From contig NZ_LYMI01000045.1 of NCBI RefSeq assembly GCF_001660815.1, positions 119,503-183,502 of the forward strand: a stretch of 64,000 nucleotides of DNA, in the 5' to 3' direction. A program made the translations under genes and the position numbers. The notes beneath the pieces are model-generated. The model searched no databases, was not told where the DNA came from, and was given only the letters and a program-made list of their open reading frames with translations. Each line of letters begins with the position of its first letter. Within the stretch, counting starts at the first letter, position 1. Below are positions 47,908-56,440 of the stretch, in pieces. The stretch comes from Xanthomonas nasturtii. Its GTDB lineage: Bacteria; Pseudomonadota; Gammaproteobacteria; Xanthomonadales; Xanthomonadaceae.

Positions 47908-48957
47908 TCAGCGCGGATGGTCGGTGCGATAACGCTCGAAGGCGGCGATTGCATCGTCCACGGTGATCAGCGACATCACCTCGTCGAATTCAATCTTGGT
48001 ACCCCAGCTCAGCTGGTCGGCCGGCTTGTGCAGGAACTTGCGCGCGGCCGCGTCGTAGCGATCCACGCAATAGCGCACGTCCGAATACGGGCCGCTGCGT
48101 CGCGGGTTGCTGGCCGCGTGCAGGCCGAGCACCTTGATGCCCATCGCGTTGGCGATGTGCATCGGCCCGGAATCCGGCGTGGCCACCAGATCCGCACGTG
48201 CGAGCAGGGCGGGCAGTTGCTTGAGCGTGTCCTTGCCGACCAGGTCCAGCAGCGGGGCGCGCGCGGCCGCGACGATGGCATCGGCGGTGCTGCGTTCCAG
48301 TTCGCTGCGCCCGCCGCATAGCACGACCCGCCAGCCTTGTGCGGCGGCATGATCGGCCAGTGCGGCGTTGCGATCGGGATACCAGTTGCGGCGCGCATGG
48401 CTGGAACACGGGGAAATCATCAGCACCGGGCGGCCATCGTCGTCCCATTGCGCACGCGCCCAGGCGTGCGCCTCGGCAGGTACCGGGAGATCCCAACGGA
48501 CCTGGGTCTGGCGCAGGCCAAGCGGCTCGGCAAAGCTGCCGATGGCGTCGAGCACATGGATGCCGGGGCGGTCGGCGATGCGCTCGTTGACGAACAAGCC
48601 ATGCAGGTCCCTGGAGCGGCTGCGGTCGTATCCGATGCGGCGCCGCGCCGGCACGAAGGCCGATAGCACGTTGGCGCGAAAGGCCACCTGCATCTGCAGC
48701 AAGGCATCGAAACGGCCCAGCGGTGCCAGCGACCGGCGCAGCGCGCGCATGCCGGCCACGCCGCTGCGTTTGTCGTAGGCATGGAAGTGCACGCCGGGCA
48801 GGCCATCGAGCAATTTCAGCCCGGCCTTGTCGATGATCCAATGCAGCTCGCTTGCCGCAAACCCTGCCTGCAAGGTGCGCACCAGCGGCACCACATGGGT
48901 GACATCGCCCAGGGCGGACAAGCGCAGCAAACACAGCGATGCGGGCGTTACAGCCAT
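47908..48957 (-). CDS. Glycosyltransferase family 9 (heptosyltransferase-like)
   Basis: The 349-residue GT-B protein starts with LCLLRLSALGDVTHVVPLVR, the WaaC/WaaF N-terminal signature. The C-terminal nucleotide-sugar region contains RADLVATPDSGPMHIANAMG, the family 9 sugar-binding motif with DSGxxH. It likely adds a sugar to the lipopolysaccharide inner core. The sugar may not be heptose, since xanthomonad cores lack it and use Kdo-phosphate; this is consistent with the divergent Kdo kinase gene 20 bp away. Confidence 0.87.
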   Translation of the reverse strand: MAVTPASLCLLRLSALGDVTHVVPLVRTLQAGFAASELHWIIDKAGLKLLDGLPGVHFHAYDKRSGVAGMRALRRSLAPLGRFDALLQMQVAFRANVLSAFVPARRRIGYDRSRSRDLHGLFVNERIADRPGIHVLDAIGSFAEPLGLRQTQVRWDLPVPAEAHAWARAQWDDDGRPVLMISPCSSHARRNWYPDRNAALADHAAAQGWRVVLCGGRSELERSTADAIVAAARAPLLDLVGKDTLKQLPALLARADLVATPDSGPMHIANAMGIKVLGLHAASNPRRSGPYSDVRYCVDRYDAAARKFLHKPADQLSWGTKIEFDEVMSLITVDDAIAAFERYRTDHPR

Positions 48958-48977
48958 GGTGTTGTTAGACTCGATAG

Positions 48978-49727
48978 ATGGTTTCTTTCGATGCCACCGA
49001 AGCGATGGCGCCGTACCGCGAAGGTCGCGGCTATGGTGCCATTCTGTTCGACCGCGAACGGCTGCGGCAAGCCGATGCCAGCCTGTTTTCGCCGCAATCG
49101 TGGGGCGACAGGGCGCGGCCGGTGGGCGAAGGCGGGCGTGGCGGCGCGTGGTTCGTGGACGCGCCGTTCGGCCACAGCGTGCTGCGGCAGTATCTGCGTG
49201 GCGGCATGGCCGCACGCGTGAGCCGCGATCGCTATCTGTGGAAAGGGGCAGGGCGCACACGCAGTTTTGCCGAGTTCCGGCTGATGCGGGAGCTGATCAA
49301 ATGCAAGTTGCCGGTGCCGCGCCCGTTGGCTGCCTGCTATCTGCGCGAAGGCCTGGGCTATCGCGCGGCGCTATTGATGGAGCGACTGGAACATGTGCGC
49401 TCGCTGGCCGATCACGCGCAGGTGGCCGGCCGCGGTGCACCGTGGGAGGCGACCGGCCAGCTGATTGCGCGCTTCCATCGCGCCGGCCTGGATCATGCCG
49501 ATCTCAACGCGCACAACATTCTGTTCGACGCCGGCGGGCATGGCTGGCTGATCGATTTCGACCGCGGCGTGCTGCGCATTCCGGCCACGCGCTGGCGCGA
49601 GCGTAATCTCAAGCGCCTGCATCGTTCGCTGCTGAAGCTGCGTGGCAAGCGCAGTCGCGAGGACGTCGACAAGGACTACGAGCGCCTGCATCGCGCCTAT
49701 GAGCTGGCCTGGGGCCGGGGCTACTGA
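48978..49727 (+). CDS. kdkA: 3-deoxy-D-manno-octulosonic acid kinase
   Basis: The 249-residue kinase-like protein phosphorylates Kdo in lipopolysaccharide that lacks heptose phosphate. The protein-kinase-like catalytic loop is [12 protein letters not shown] (about 175-186) and the metal-binding motif is IDFDRG (about 195). The conserved [13 protein letters not shown] [14 protein letters not shown] and [20 protein letters not shown] are typical of KdkA from Haemophilus and xanthomonads. Its stop overlaps the next ATG by one base. Confidence 0.93.
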   Translation: MVSFDATEAMAPYREGRGYGAILFDRERLRQADASLFSPQSWGDRARPVGEGGRGGAWFVDAPFGHSVLRQYLRGGMAARVSRDRYLWKGAGRTRSFAEFRLMRELIKCKLPVPRPLAACYLREGLGYRAALLMERLEHVRSLADHAQVAGRGAPWEATGQLIARFHRAGLDHADLNAHNILFDAGGHGWLIDFDRGVLRIPATRWRERNLKRLHRSLLKLRGKRSREDVDKDYERLHRAYELAWGRGY

Positions 49728-50479
49728 TGGACTGGGCCTTGCGGGTGCAGGGGGTCGGCAATGCGTCGGCAGTGGCGCTGGGTTCGCCGATGGCCACGCT
49801 TGAGCACGCTGGCGCGCCGTGGCTGACCATCGATTGCGGCAGCGAGGGGCTGACCGCCTACCAGGCCCATTACGGGCAGCTGCCGCTGGCGATCTTCATC
49901 ACCCACGTGCATCTGGACCATGTCGGCGGGCTGGAGCGGATGTTCGTCGACAGCTATTTCTCCGAACGCCGCGGGCGCACGCGCCTGTATGTGCCGGCGC
50001 CGGTGGTGCCGCTGCTGCAGCGGCGCATCGCCGATTACCCGAACGTACTGGCCGAGGGTGGCGCGAACTTCTGGGATGCGTTCCAGCTGGTGCCGGTTGG
50101 CGACGCGTTCTGGCACGCCGGCGTGCGGCTGGAGGTGTTCCCGGTCCGTCACCACTGGCCCGAGACGGCCTACGGCTTGCGTCTGAAGGGCGCGCTGGTC
50201 TGGACCGGCGATACCCGGCCCATCCCGGAAATGCTGAAGCGTTATGCAGACGACAACGAGCTCATCGCGCATGACTGCGGCGTTCACGGCAACCCGTCGC
50301 ATACTGGAGTGGATGATTTGGAGCGGGAATACCCGCAGGACCTGTTGAGCCGCATGCTGCTGTACCACTACGCCAGCGACGCCGACGGCGATGTGCTGCG
50401 TGCACGTGGTCACCGCGTTGTCGTGCCCGGTCAATACCTCACGTTGGCGGACCCGACCGCCGCCACGGTGCGCCGCTGA
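49727..50479 (+). CDS. MBL-fold metallohydrolase
   Basis: The 250-residue protein has the metal-binding signature HVHLDHVGG (about residues 64-72), a downstream VRHHWPETAYGLRL, WTGDTRPIPEML and IAHDCGVHGN, as in the ribonuclease Z/ElaC-like branch. The substrate is unknown. Overlaps of one base with kdkA and with moaA (TGATG junctions) indicate one transcript and coupled translation, though a functional tie to either is not evident. Confidence 0.87.
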   Translation: MDWALRVQGVGNASAVALGSPMATLEHAGAPWLTIDCGSEGLTAYQAHYGQLPLAIFITHVHLDHVGGLERMFVDSYFSERRGRTRLYVPAPVVPLLQRRIADYPNVLAEGGANFWDAFQLVPVGDAFWHAGVRLEVFPVRHHWPETAYGLRLKGALVWTGDTRPIPEMLKRYADDNELIAHDCGVHGNPSHTGVDDLEREYPQDLLSRMLLYHYASDADGDVLRARGHRVVVPGQYLTLADPTAATVRR

Positions 50480-51510
50480 TGGGCGCCTTGTTGCTGCCGG
50501 ATCTTGCCGCAGCGCCGATGCAGGACCGCTACGGCCGCCCGTTGCGCGATCTGCGCCTGTCGGTGATCGAAGCCTGCAACTTCCGCTGCGGTTACTGCAT
50601 GCCGGCCGATCGCGTGCCCGACGATTACGGATTCGACGCGCAGCAACGGCTGAGTTTCGATCAGCTGGAAACCCTGGTGCGTGCCTTCGTCTCGGTCGGG
50701 GTCACCAAGGTGCGCCTGACCGGTGGCGAGCCGCTGCTGCGCCGCGACCTGCCAAGCCTGGTTGCGCGGCTGACTGCGATCGAAGGCATCGAGGATCTGG
50801 CGCTGACCACCAACGGCACGTTGCTTGCGCGCCAGGCCGTTGCGCTGCGGCAGGCCGGGCTGCGACGCATCACCGTCAGCATGGATGCGCTGGATCCGGC
50901 GTTGTTTCGGCGCATGAGTGGCGATCGCGGCGAGATTGCGCAGGTGCTGGCCGGCATTGCCGCCGCCGAGCAGGCCGGTTTCCAGCGTCTGAAGATCAAT
51001 TGCGTGGTGCAGCGGGGCGTCAACGAAGATCAGGTGCTGCCGCTGGTGGAACACTTCCGCGGCACCGGGCACGTGCTGCGCTTCATCGAATTCATGGACG
51101 TGGGCAGCTGCAACGGCTGGACGCCGGATGCGGTGGTGACGTCTGCGCAACTGCACGAACGCATCCACGCGCGCTGGCCGCTGGTGGCGCTGGACGCCAA
51201 TTACACCGGTGAAGTGGCGCAGCGCCATGCGTTTGCGGATGGTGCTGGCGAAGTGGGCTTCGTCAGCTCGGTCAGCGTGCCGTTCTGCGGCGATTGCCAG
51301 CGCGCGCGCGTTTCGGCCGACGGGCATCTGTATACCTGCCTGTTTGCCAGTCAGGGCCACGACCTCAAGCCGGCCCTGGCCAACGGCGAGCCTGCGCTGG
51401 CGACGCATCTGCGTCAGCGCTGGAGCGTGCGTGGCGACCGCTACAGCGAAGTGCGTGCCTCGGCGCCACGGCGCGGCAAGCCGGTCGAGATGTTTTTGAT
51501 CGGCGGATGA
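50479..51510 (+). CDS. moaA: GTP 3',8-cyclase MoaA
   Basis: The 343-residue radical SAM enzyme starts molybdenum cofactor synthesis by rearranging GTP. The N-terminal cluster motif CNFRCGYC lies at about residues 34-41, the GGEP motif is in RLTGGEPLLRRDL, the C-terminal cluster cysteines are in PFCGDCQRARVS and TCLF, and the required C-terminal Gly-Gly ends FLIGG. It begins the moaA-moaC-moaD-moaE cluster. Confidence 0.96.
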   Translation: MGALLLPDLAAAPMQDRYGRPLRDLRLSVIEACNFRCGYCMPADRVPDDYGFDAQQRLSFDQLETLVRAFVSVGVTKVRLTGGEPLLRRDLPSLVARLTAIEGIEDLALTTNGTLLARQAVALRQAGLRRITVSMDALDPALFRRMSGDRGEIAQVLAGIAAAEQAGFQRLKINCVVQRGVNEDQVLPLVEHFRGTGHVLRFIEFMDVGSCNGWTPDAVVTSAQLHERIHARWPLVALDANYTGEVAQRHAFADGAGEVGFVSSVSVPFCGDCQRARVSADGHLYTCLFASQGHDLKPALANGEPALATHLRQRWSVRGDRYSEVRASAPRRGKPVEMFLIGG

Positions 51511-51608
51511 GCGCGGACCCAGTGCTGGCGCAGCTGCGCACGCCGTCGATGGATGGCCGTCGTAAGGTCGTGCGGGCCTTGCGCAGCTGGCTGTTGCGCA
51601 GGAGCTGA
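51507..51608 (+). CDS. Possible 33-residue peptide coupled to moaA
   Basis: An ATG overlaps the moaA stop in the ATGA pattern and opens a 33-codon frame with a basic, tryptophan-containing C-terminus (RALRSWLLRR). There is no separate ribosome binding site, but coupling could provide initiation. It may equally be chance or the remnant of a lost gene. No family is recognised. Confidence 0.3.
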   Translation: MSADPVLAQLRTPSMDGRRKVVRALRSWLLRRS

Positions 51609-51690
51609 TGGATGGCAGTTGCTGTTCCATCAAGGCACCCTGTTCACCGAGAATGCCGCATCCTGATCGCCTGCCTTCGTATCGCTTCCC

Positions 51691-52188
51691 ATGCCTGCAA
51701 ACTCCCGTTCCGCCCGTCTGACCCACCTGGATGACGCCGGGCTTCCCACCATGGTGGATGTCTCGGACAAGGCGGTCACCGCCCGTAGCGCCACCGCAGA
51801 AAGCCGCGTGCGCTTTCCCGCAGCGGTAGCTGCACAGCTGCACGCCAACGGCCTGCGTAGCGCCAAGGGCGGCATCGTGGAGACCGCAGTGATCGCCGGC
51901 ACCATGGCGGTCAAGCGCACGCACGAATTGATTCCGTTCTGCCATCCGTTGCCGATCGATGCATGCCGCTTCGAGATCGACTGGGCCGGCGAGCAGGTGT
52001 TGGACATCCGTTGCACGGTGCGCTGCGTGCATCGCACCGGCGTGGAAATGGAAGCGCTCACCGGTGCCAGCGTGGCGGCGTTGACGGTCTACGACATGTG
52101 CAAGGCGTTGTCGCACAGCATGAGCATCGGCCCGACCAAGCTGGTGTCCAAGCGCGGCGGCAAACGCGATATCGGAGCGGCGCAATGA
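51691..52188 (+). CDS. moaC: Cyclic pyranopterin monophosphate synthase
   Basis: The 165-residue enzyme converts the MoaA product to cyclic pyranopterin. The signatures [31 protein letters not shown] and [20 protein letters not shown] are present, including the catalytic Lys and Asp regions. It ends in an overlap with moaD (ATGA). Confidence 0.96.
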   Translation: MPANSRSARLTHLDDAGLPTMVDVSDKAVTARSATAESRVRFPAAVAAQLHANGLRSAKGGIVETAVIAGTMAVKRTHELIPFCHPLPIDACRFEIDWAGEQVLDIRCTVRCVHRTGVEMEALTGASVAALTVYDMCKALSHSMSIGPTKLVSKRGGKRDIGAAQ

Positions 52189-52430
52189 CGGCCACGGTGA
52201 CGGTGTTGTATTTCGCCAGCCTGCGCGAGGCTGCAGGCATCGCCGACGAGCGCGTGCAGACCGGTGCGGCGGATTTGCGCGGGCTTTATGCGCAGCTCGA
52301 TGCGCGGCATGGACTGCGCTGGACGCCTGCGCAGTTGCGCGTGGCCGTGGATGGCGCCTTCGCGCGCTGGGAGGATGCGGTGCGCGATGGCAGCGAAGTG
52401 GTGTTCATTCCGCCGGTGTCGGGAGGTTGA
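52185..52430 (+). CDS. moaD: Molybdopterin synthase sulfur carrier subunit
   Basis: The 81-residue ubiquitin-like protein ends in the required PPVSGG, whose C-terminal Gly is thiocarboxylated to donate sulfur. The first strand [14 protein letters not shown] is typical. Its start overlaps moaC and its end lies at the moaE ribosome binding site. Confidence 0.95.
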   Translation: MTATVTVLYFASLREAAGIADERVQTGAADLRGLYAQLDARHGLRWTPAQLRVAVDGAFARWEDAVRDGSEVVFIPPVSGG

Positions 52431-52432
52431 GC

Positions 52433-52873
52433 GTGAGCGAGCAGGTTGCAGGGATCTTTGCGCTGTCCGACGCGGCATTGCCGGTCGATCATCTGCGTGC
52501 CGGCATGGAGCACCCGCATGCCGGCGCGTTCGCCAGCTTCGAAGGCTGGGTGCGCAATCACAACGAAGGCCGCGGCGTGGCCGGCTTGCGCTACGAAGCC
52601 TACGCCGCGCTCGCGCAGGCCGAAGGGCAGCGTGTTCTCGACGAAGCAATGCAACGATTCGCCATCGTGCACGCGCAGTGCGTGCATCGCGTGGGCGAGT
52701 TGCGCATCGGCGACATGGCGGTATGGGTCGGCGTCAGTGCGGCGCATCGTGGCGCCGCATTCGACGCGTGCCGCTACATCATCGACGAGGTCAAGGCGCG
52801 CGTGCCGATCTGGAAGCACGAGTACTACCTGGAAGGCGATGCAGGCTGGCTGCATCCAGAAACGCAACCGTAG
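52433..52873 (+). CDS. moaE: Molybdopterin synthase catalytic subunit
   Basis: The 146-residue subunit pairs with MoaD to make molybdopterin. The motifs FASFEGWVRNHNEGRGV, YEAYAALA, HRVGELRIGD and the catalytic Lys region DEVKARVPIWKHEYY are visible. GGGAGG at 52421-52426 suits GTG 52433 (spacing six to seven) better than the TTG at 52427 inside the same frame. Confidence 0.95.
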   Translation: MSEQVAGIFALSDAALPVDHLRAGMEHPHAGAFASFEGWVRNHNEGRGVAGLRYEAYAALAQAEGQRVLDEAMQRFAIVHAQCVHRVGELRIGDMAVWVGVSAAHRGAAFDACRYIIDEVKARVPIWKHEYYLEGDAGWLHPETQP

Positions 52874-53143
52874 GCATGCGTGCTTGCGAATCGGGCGGCG
52901 CGAGGGTGCCCGTGCGTTGGCGGGTCTCCCTGCCGGTTGCCCGCCTCGTCCGTATCGCGCCGTGGGAGAAGCTAACGCTTCGGGAATGCGCGCGCCGGTG
53001 TCACGGCGGGCACGAACGAATAACTGATCGGCTTTGCGCATAGGTGCACAGCGTGGCGCAGGAAGAGTGCTGCTTCTTGCTCGATCAGTGGCACGCAAGT
53101 CAGCGTTCCGCCTGGTTCGAGGGGCGCATGTCGAAAAGTGAGG

Positions 53144-53254
53144 GTGGTGTCCCCGCCGGTTGACCTCGGCGCCCGCGTCAATCGATACCGTTGCTGCCTT
53201 CCGGCCCTGGCGGGATTTTCGATCTAGCGTCGCGAGGGACCGACGGGGCCACCA
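53144..53254 (-). ncRNA. ffs: Signal recognition particle 4.5S RNA
   Basis: On the minus strand the conserved domain IV hairpin reads CCAGGGCCGGAAGGCAGCA, the Ffh-binding SRP motif with the GGAA tetraloop and AGCA internal loop. The ends pair: 5' GGTGGCCCCGTCGG with 3' CCGGCGGGGACACC, giving a single long hairpin of about 110 nt, as in small bacterial SRP RNAs. Exact ends are estimated from the pairing. The gene borders the integrase of the mobile island. Confidence 0.92.
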
Positions 53255-53510
53255 TAAGACGTGGGCCATTGGCATGGCCCTGCGATTTGCGGCGTTGGTG
53301 CCTGTGCGCAAATCATGAAACTGGCGGAGAGAGGGGCTGCTTGGGGAACACCCAACGCGGTCCAGACATCCTCAACTAAAAAGAATTTTAGCACGCAGTT
53401 CAGAAGCTTAGCTACTACTGCACGCCAATCAAGTCCAACGACACCCAAGGGCAGCGAACATAGGATGGCATACTGGATGGCATACCGGAAACAAGAGATC
53501 GAGGAAGGGC
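53255..53510. other. Junction between 4.5S RNA gene and integrase
   Basis: This 256 bp includes the 4.5S RNA promoter (read leftward) and the integrase promoter. Composition shifts to AT-rich around 53378-53410 (AACTAAAAAGAATTTTAGCA), which probably lies inside the island. No attachment-site repeat can be confirmed because the other end is outside the window. Confidence 0.45.
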
Positions 53511-54743
53511 ATGGCTTTGATCACAGATGCTAAGGCTCGCAGCATGAGCCCGGGTGGTCAGGCTGTCCCGCACGGAGGCATAACTGGTCTGACCCTGCAT
53601 CCCTCGCCGTCACAGAAGGGGCAGGGAAAATGGGTACTGCGCTACGTCAGCCCTATCACGGGCAAGCGACGCAATGCCGGCCTAGGGGCCTATCCCGAGG
53701 TGGGGATAGCTTTGGCGGGTAAGCTGGCCCGTGAAATGCGCGAGCAGATCGCCGGTGGGCAGGATCCTTTGGAGTCCAAGGCAACTGACCGCGCCAAGCC
53801 GAAAACACCAACCTTCCAGGAAGCAGCAGTGCAGCTACACGGAGAACTGAAGCCCGGGTGGAAGAATCCCAAGCACGCACAACAATGGCTCAATACGTTG
53901 ACCGAGTACGCGTTCCCGCAGGTCGGGTCCCATCCCATCGATCAATTGCAGCCCCGACACATTGCCGATGTCCTCCGTCCCATCTGGCTCGACAAAGCAG
54001 AGACAGCAAGTCGCGTAAAGCAACGTCTACACGCGGTAATGGCCTGGGGTTGGGCGCACGGATTTAACCAAGTCAACCCTGTCGATGTCGTAACACACCT
54101 GCTCCCGCTACAACCAGGAAAAGCAGTCAGACAGGAGCATCAACCAGCAATGCCTTGGGCGAAGATCCCATCCTTCGTCAGTGCAGAGCTTGCTGGAGCG
54201 GGCGAGTACGAAGTCACGAGAAATGCCTTGCTATTCCTCATTCTGAACGCTAGTCGTTCTGGCGAGGTGCGTGGGATGACCTGGGCGGAAGTTAACTTTC
54301 ACGAGAAGCTATGGACGATCCCGGCTGTTCGTATGAAGTCCAAGCAACATCATCGAGTTCCGTTGTCGGAACAGTCTCTCGAACTGCTAAAGCGCCAGAA
54401 CGGCCATCACGACGAGCTTGTCTTTCCATCTGTACAGGCTCGTTCCGTCATGTCAGATATGACGCTAACAGCACTTCTGCGTAGGACGGATGCACCGAGC
54501 GACACGGCTGGGCGAATTGCGACCGCCCACGGGTTCCGCTCGAGCTTTCGCGACTGGTGCAGCGAGCAAGGGTATGCGCGTGACCTCGCAGAGCGGGCAT
54601 TGGCGCACACGGTGAAGGACAAGGTAGAGGCGGCCTACCACCGTACAGATCTCTTGGAGCAACGTCGTCCGATGATGCAGGCCTGGGCCGACTTCATTCA
54701 CCCACGTGCGACCAAGATCAGGAAGAGGATATCGCCCGCATGA
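53511..54743 (+). CDS. P4-type tyrosine integrase
   Basis: The 410-residue site-specific recombinase has the N-terminal DUF4102 domain (ITDAKARSMSPGG through GLGAYPEVGIALA), a SAM-like core-binding domain, and a catalytic domain with Arg in ILNASRSGEVRGMTW, His-x-x-Arg in TAHGFRSSFRDWC, a His in ERALAHTVKDKVEAAY and the probable nucleophile Tyr in AYHRTDLL. It catalyses integration and excision of the island. Its ATG opens after AGGAAGGGC. The stop overlaps the next gene by ATGA. Confidence 0.95.
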   Translation: MALITDAKARSMSPGGQAVPHGGITGLTLHPSPSQKGQGKWVLRYVSPITGKRRNAGLGAYPEVGIALAGKLAREMREQIAGGQDPLESKATDRAKPKTPTFQEAAVQLHGELKPGWKNPKHAQQWLNTLTEYAFPQVGSHPIDQLQPRHIADVLRPIWLDKAETASRVKQRLHAVMAWGWAHGFNQVNPVDVVTHLLPLQPGKAVRQEHQPAMPWAKIPSFVSAELAGAGEYEVTRNALLFLILNASRSGEVRGMTWAEVNFHEKLWTIPAVRMKSKQHHRVPLSEQSLELLKRQNGHHDELVFPSVQARSVMSDMTLTALLRRTDAPSDTAGRIATAHGFRSSFRDWCSEQGYARDLAERALAHTVKDKVEAAYHRTDLLEQRRPMMQAWADFIHPRATKIRKRISPA

Positions 54744-55900
54744 CTCCGGGATCGCCACCCATTCGAGTCCGGTCCTTAGTCAGTGTACTTGATGGGAACG
54801 ACCCTGTTGAGTTCATTCACAGGCTCCTTCGAGCTGGGTACGACAGGTTTTATGTAAAGGTTCCGAAGGGATTCCGGATCAGCCTTATCCCCACTGACCC
54901 TTTTCCTCCTGGGTACCAGCTTTGGGGAAACCGGCAATCCACCCAAGGCCATGCACGACCTCATGGCAATCAGGACCAGATACGTTACATGCAGCTCGAT
55001 ACACCTCAGTTGCGCGAGCTTCTTGAGTATCCCCCCGTCGTTTTGCGCCAATTCAACGCGGGAGGTCTGGAGTCCGCGTCGACCCACGATGGCATTCCTT
55101 CAATCGAGTTTAAATATCGGAAGGGTTTTCTAGGTGGTCTCCTGCCCACTGAGGGGTCCATCGCCGACAAGGTGCCAACACAGTTTGATGCCAGCTCTGG
55201 CGCTCCTACGGTCGTGAAGGTATTGAATCGCATCAGAAGCCAGTATTCGTACATTCTTCACGGTGTCAGTTTCAAGGATGTTTTTATTGATGCGCTGGCA
55301 CTCGGTGACGCTTTGAAAAGTAGGTTGCCTGCTAAGGACGTGTCTCTGGCAGTCTGTGAAGATGTACCGGATGATCCTTATGGACTGAAGGACTCGTCGC
55401 CATTAGTCTATGAGATTCTCCGCAGAGCCAGTCGAAATCGAGACAAGACACGCAGTGAGATCGATGTGCCATCGCTTGCAGCAGAATTTCGAAAGTTGAA
55501 TGCCGGGTACAATAAAAATCCCAAACCTTTCAACGACGGGCGGCATAATTTTGCGGCTATGCTTTCAAAGCCGAAGCACACGTATTCGTCCGACGGCCTT
55601 GGGGAGATTGACCCTCCCGAAGAGACCGTAGAGGTTCCTGCTGATAAATTCCTCGATCAGGGTTTCATCAATCAAAATCTCAGAAAACTCCTTTACGCCG
55701 CCTGTCGTTGGAGTGGTAGAAAGGACCCAGCGCTTGGGGGCGATCGGGAAAAGTTGGTGGATCTCTTGGTTGGGCTTGGCTTTTTTGACCGGGAAGACAG
55801 CGACCAGGTGCAGTCGTTGGTTTACTTCATTACAGGTGAAAAGTACAAGCGAAACAAGCACAAAAGCGAATTTAGGCATATCCGCAGCGACCGATCATGA
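54740..55900 (+). CDS. Unrecognised protein coupled to the integrase
   Basis: I do not recognise this 386-residue, hydrophilic, probably cytoplasmic protein. It has no signal peptide or membrane segment. A basic, aromatic N-terminal half includes GYDRFYVKVPKGFRISL and YRKGFLGGLLPTEGS, and an acidic middle contains EDVPDDPYG. The C-terminal part (LRKLLYAACRWSGRKDPALG and DLLVGLGFFDREDSDQVQ) is helical. Its ATG overlaps the integrase stop by four bases, so translation is coupled. Codon use is clearly more AT-rich than the core genome. Integrase control, excision or defence are all conceivable; none is supported directly. Confidence 0.75.
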   Translation: MTPGSPPIRVRSLVSVLDGNDPVEFIHRLLRAGYDRFYVKVPKGFRISLIPTDPFPPGYQLWGNRQSTQGHARPHGNQDQIRYMQLDTPQLRELLEYPPVVLRQFNAGGLESASTHDGIPSIEFKYRKGFLGGLLPTEGSIADKVPTQFDASSGAPTVVKVLNRIRSQYSYILHGVSFKDVFIDALALGDALKSRLPAKDVSLAVCEDVPDDPYGLKDSSPLVYEILRRASRNRDKTRSEIDVPSLAAEFRKLNAGYNKNPKPFNDGRHNFAAMLSKPKHTYSSDGLGEIDPPEETVEVPADKFLDQGFINQNLRKLLYAACRWSGRKDPALGGDREKLVDLLVGLGFFDREDSDQVQSLVYFITGEKYKRNKHKSEFRHIRSDRS

Positions 55901-56440
55901 TACCAAGTCGGAAGGTGGATAACGGACACCCACGTCAACATACATGTATCCATGAATCGCCCAGGCATTCCCGTGAGGCTCGTTTATTTGAGCCACCTAC
56001 ATGCGACCACACCTGGCTGGCCGCAGCAGCGGCTGAAACTCGCCATCGGTAAATTTTTGCGCTTGCGGCGCCGGGCCTGCAACTGCTGCTCGCGGGACAG
56101 CGCTCCACGCGCTTACAGTTCACGCTGCGGTCTTCCCGTCGGAACTGCTGAGCTGAAATACTCACAAGGAAGGGATGTCCAGCCGTTTCTAACCAACGCA
56201 GGCTTGGGGCAATCTGTAACTGAGCCAAGCCGATCGGAGGGGCACCGAGCGCCTGCAGTGAGACTTCGGTCTTTTGGGCATCAGGGTTGCTGGGCTAACG
56301 GACCATCGGTGGCCTGCAGAACGTCGGCCTTGCGGCAAGGTGGGCAGTTGCCTGATGCTCCGCGACCTGTTGCGGGCTGGTGGAGGAGTTAAGCTGTTGA
56401 CGGAAGTTGAGATCACTGCATCAAAGATGAGGCGAAACGT
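55901..56440. other. Intergenic region with insertion-sequence debris
   Basis: This 540 bp separates the integrase pair from the Imm11-like gene. The left part holds the IS3-family fragment listed separately. The right part (56150-56440) has no gene I can support and presumably contains the promoter of the Imm11 and AHH genes. Confidence 0.5.
55985..56150 (-). pseudogene. IS3-family transposase (OrfB) fragment, decayed
   Basis: The minus strand encodes FRREDRSVNCKRVER, then in another frame REQQLQARRRKRK, and then fragments with QPLLRPA and QVWS in further frames. In order these match the IS3-group OrfB region before the DDE domain (RREG.SVNCKRVERLYREQQLQ.RRRKRKK, then QPL, then NQVWSMDF). 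At least two frameshifts break it and neither end of an element is visible, so this is a remnant. Confidence 0.6.

Noticed and set aside
50300..50480. Molybdenum cofactor riboswitch before moaA
   Set aside because: moaA starts inside the end of the upstream gene (TGATG overlap), leaving no leader.
53320..53340. CTCTCCGCCAG on the minus strand matching the tRNA-Ser 3' end at 47157-47168, as a possible attachment site
   Set aside because: It lies in opposite orientation, lacks a T-arm, and is only 11 bases, so chance is the simpler explanation.
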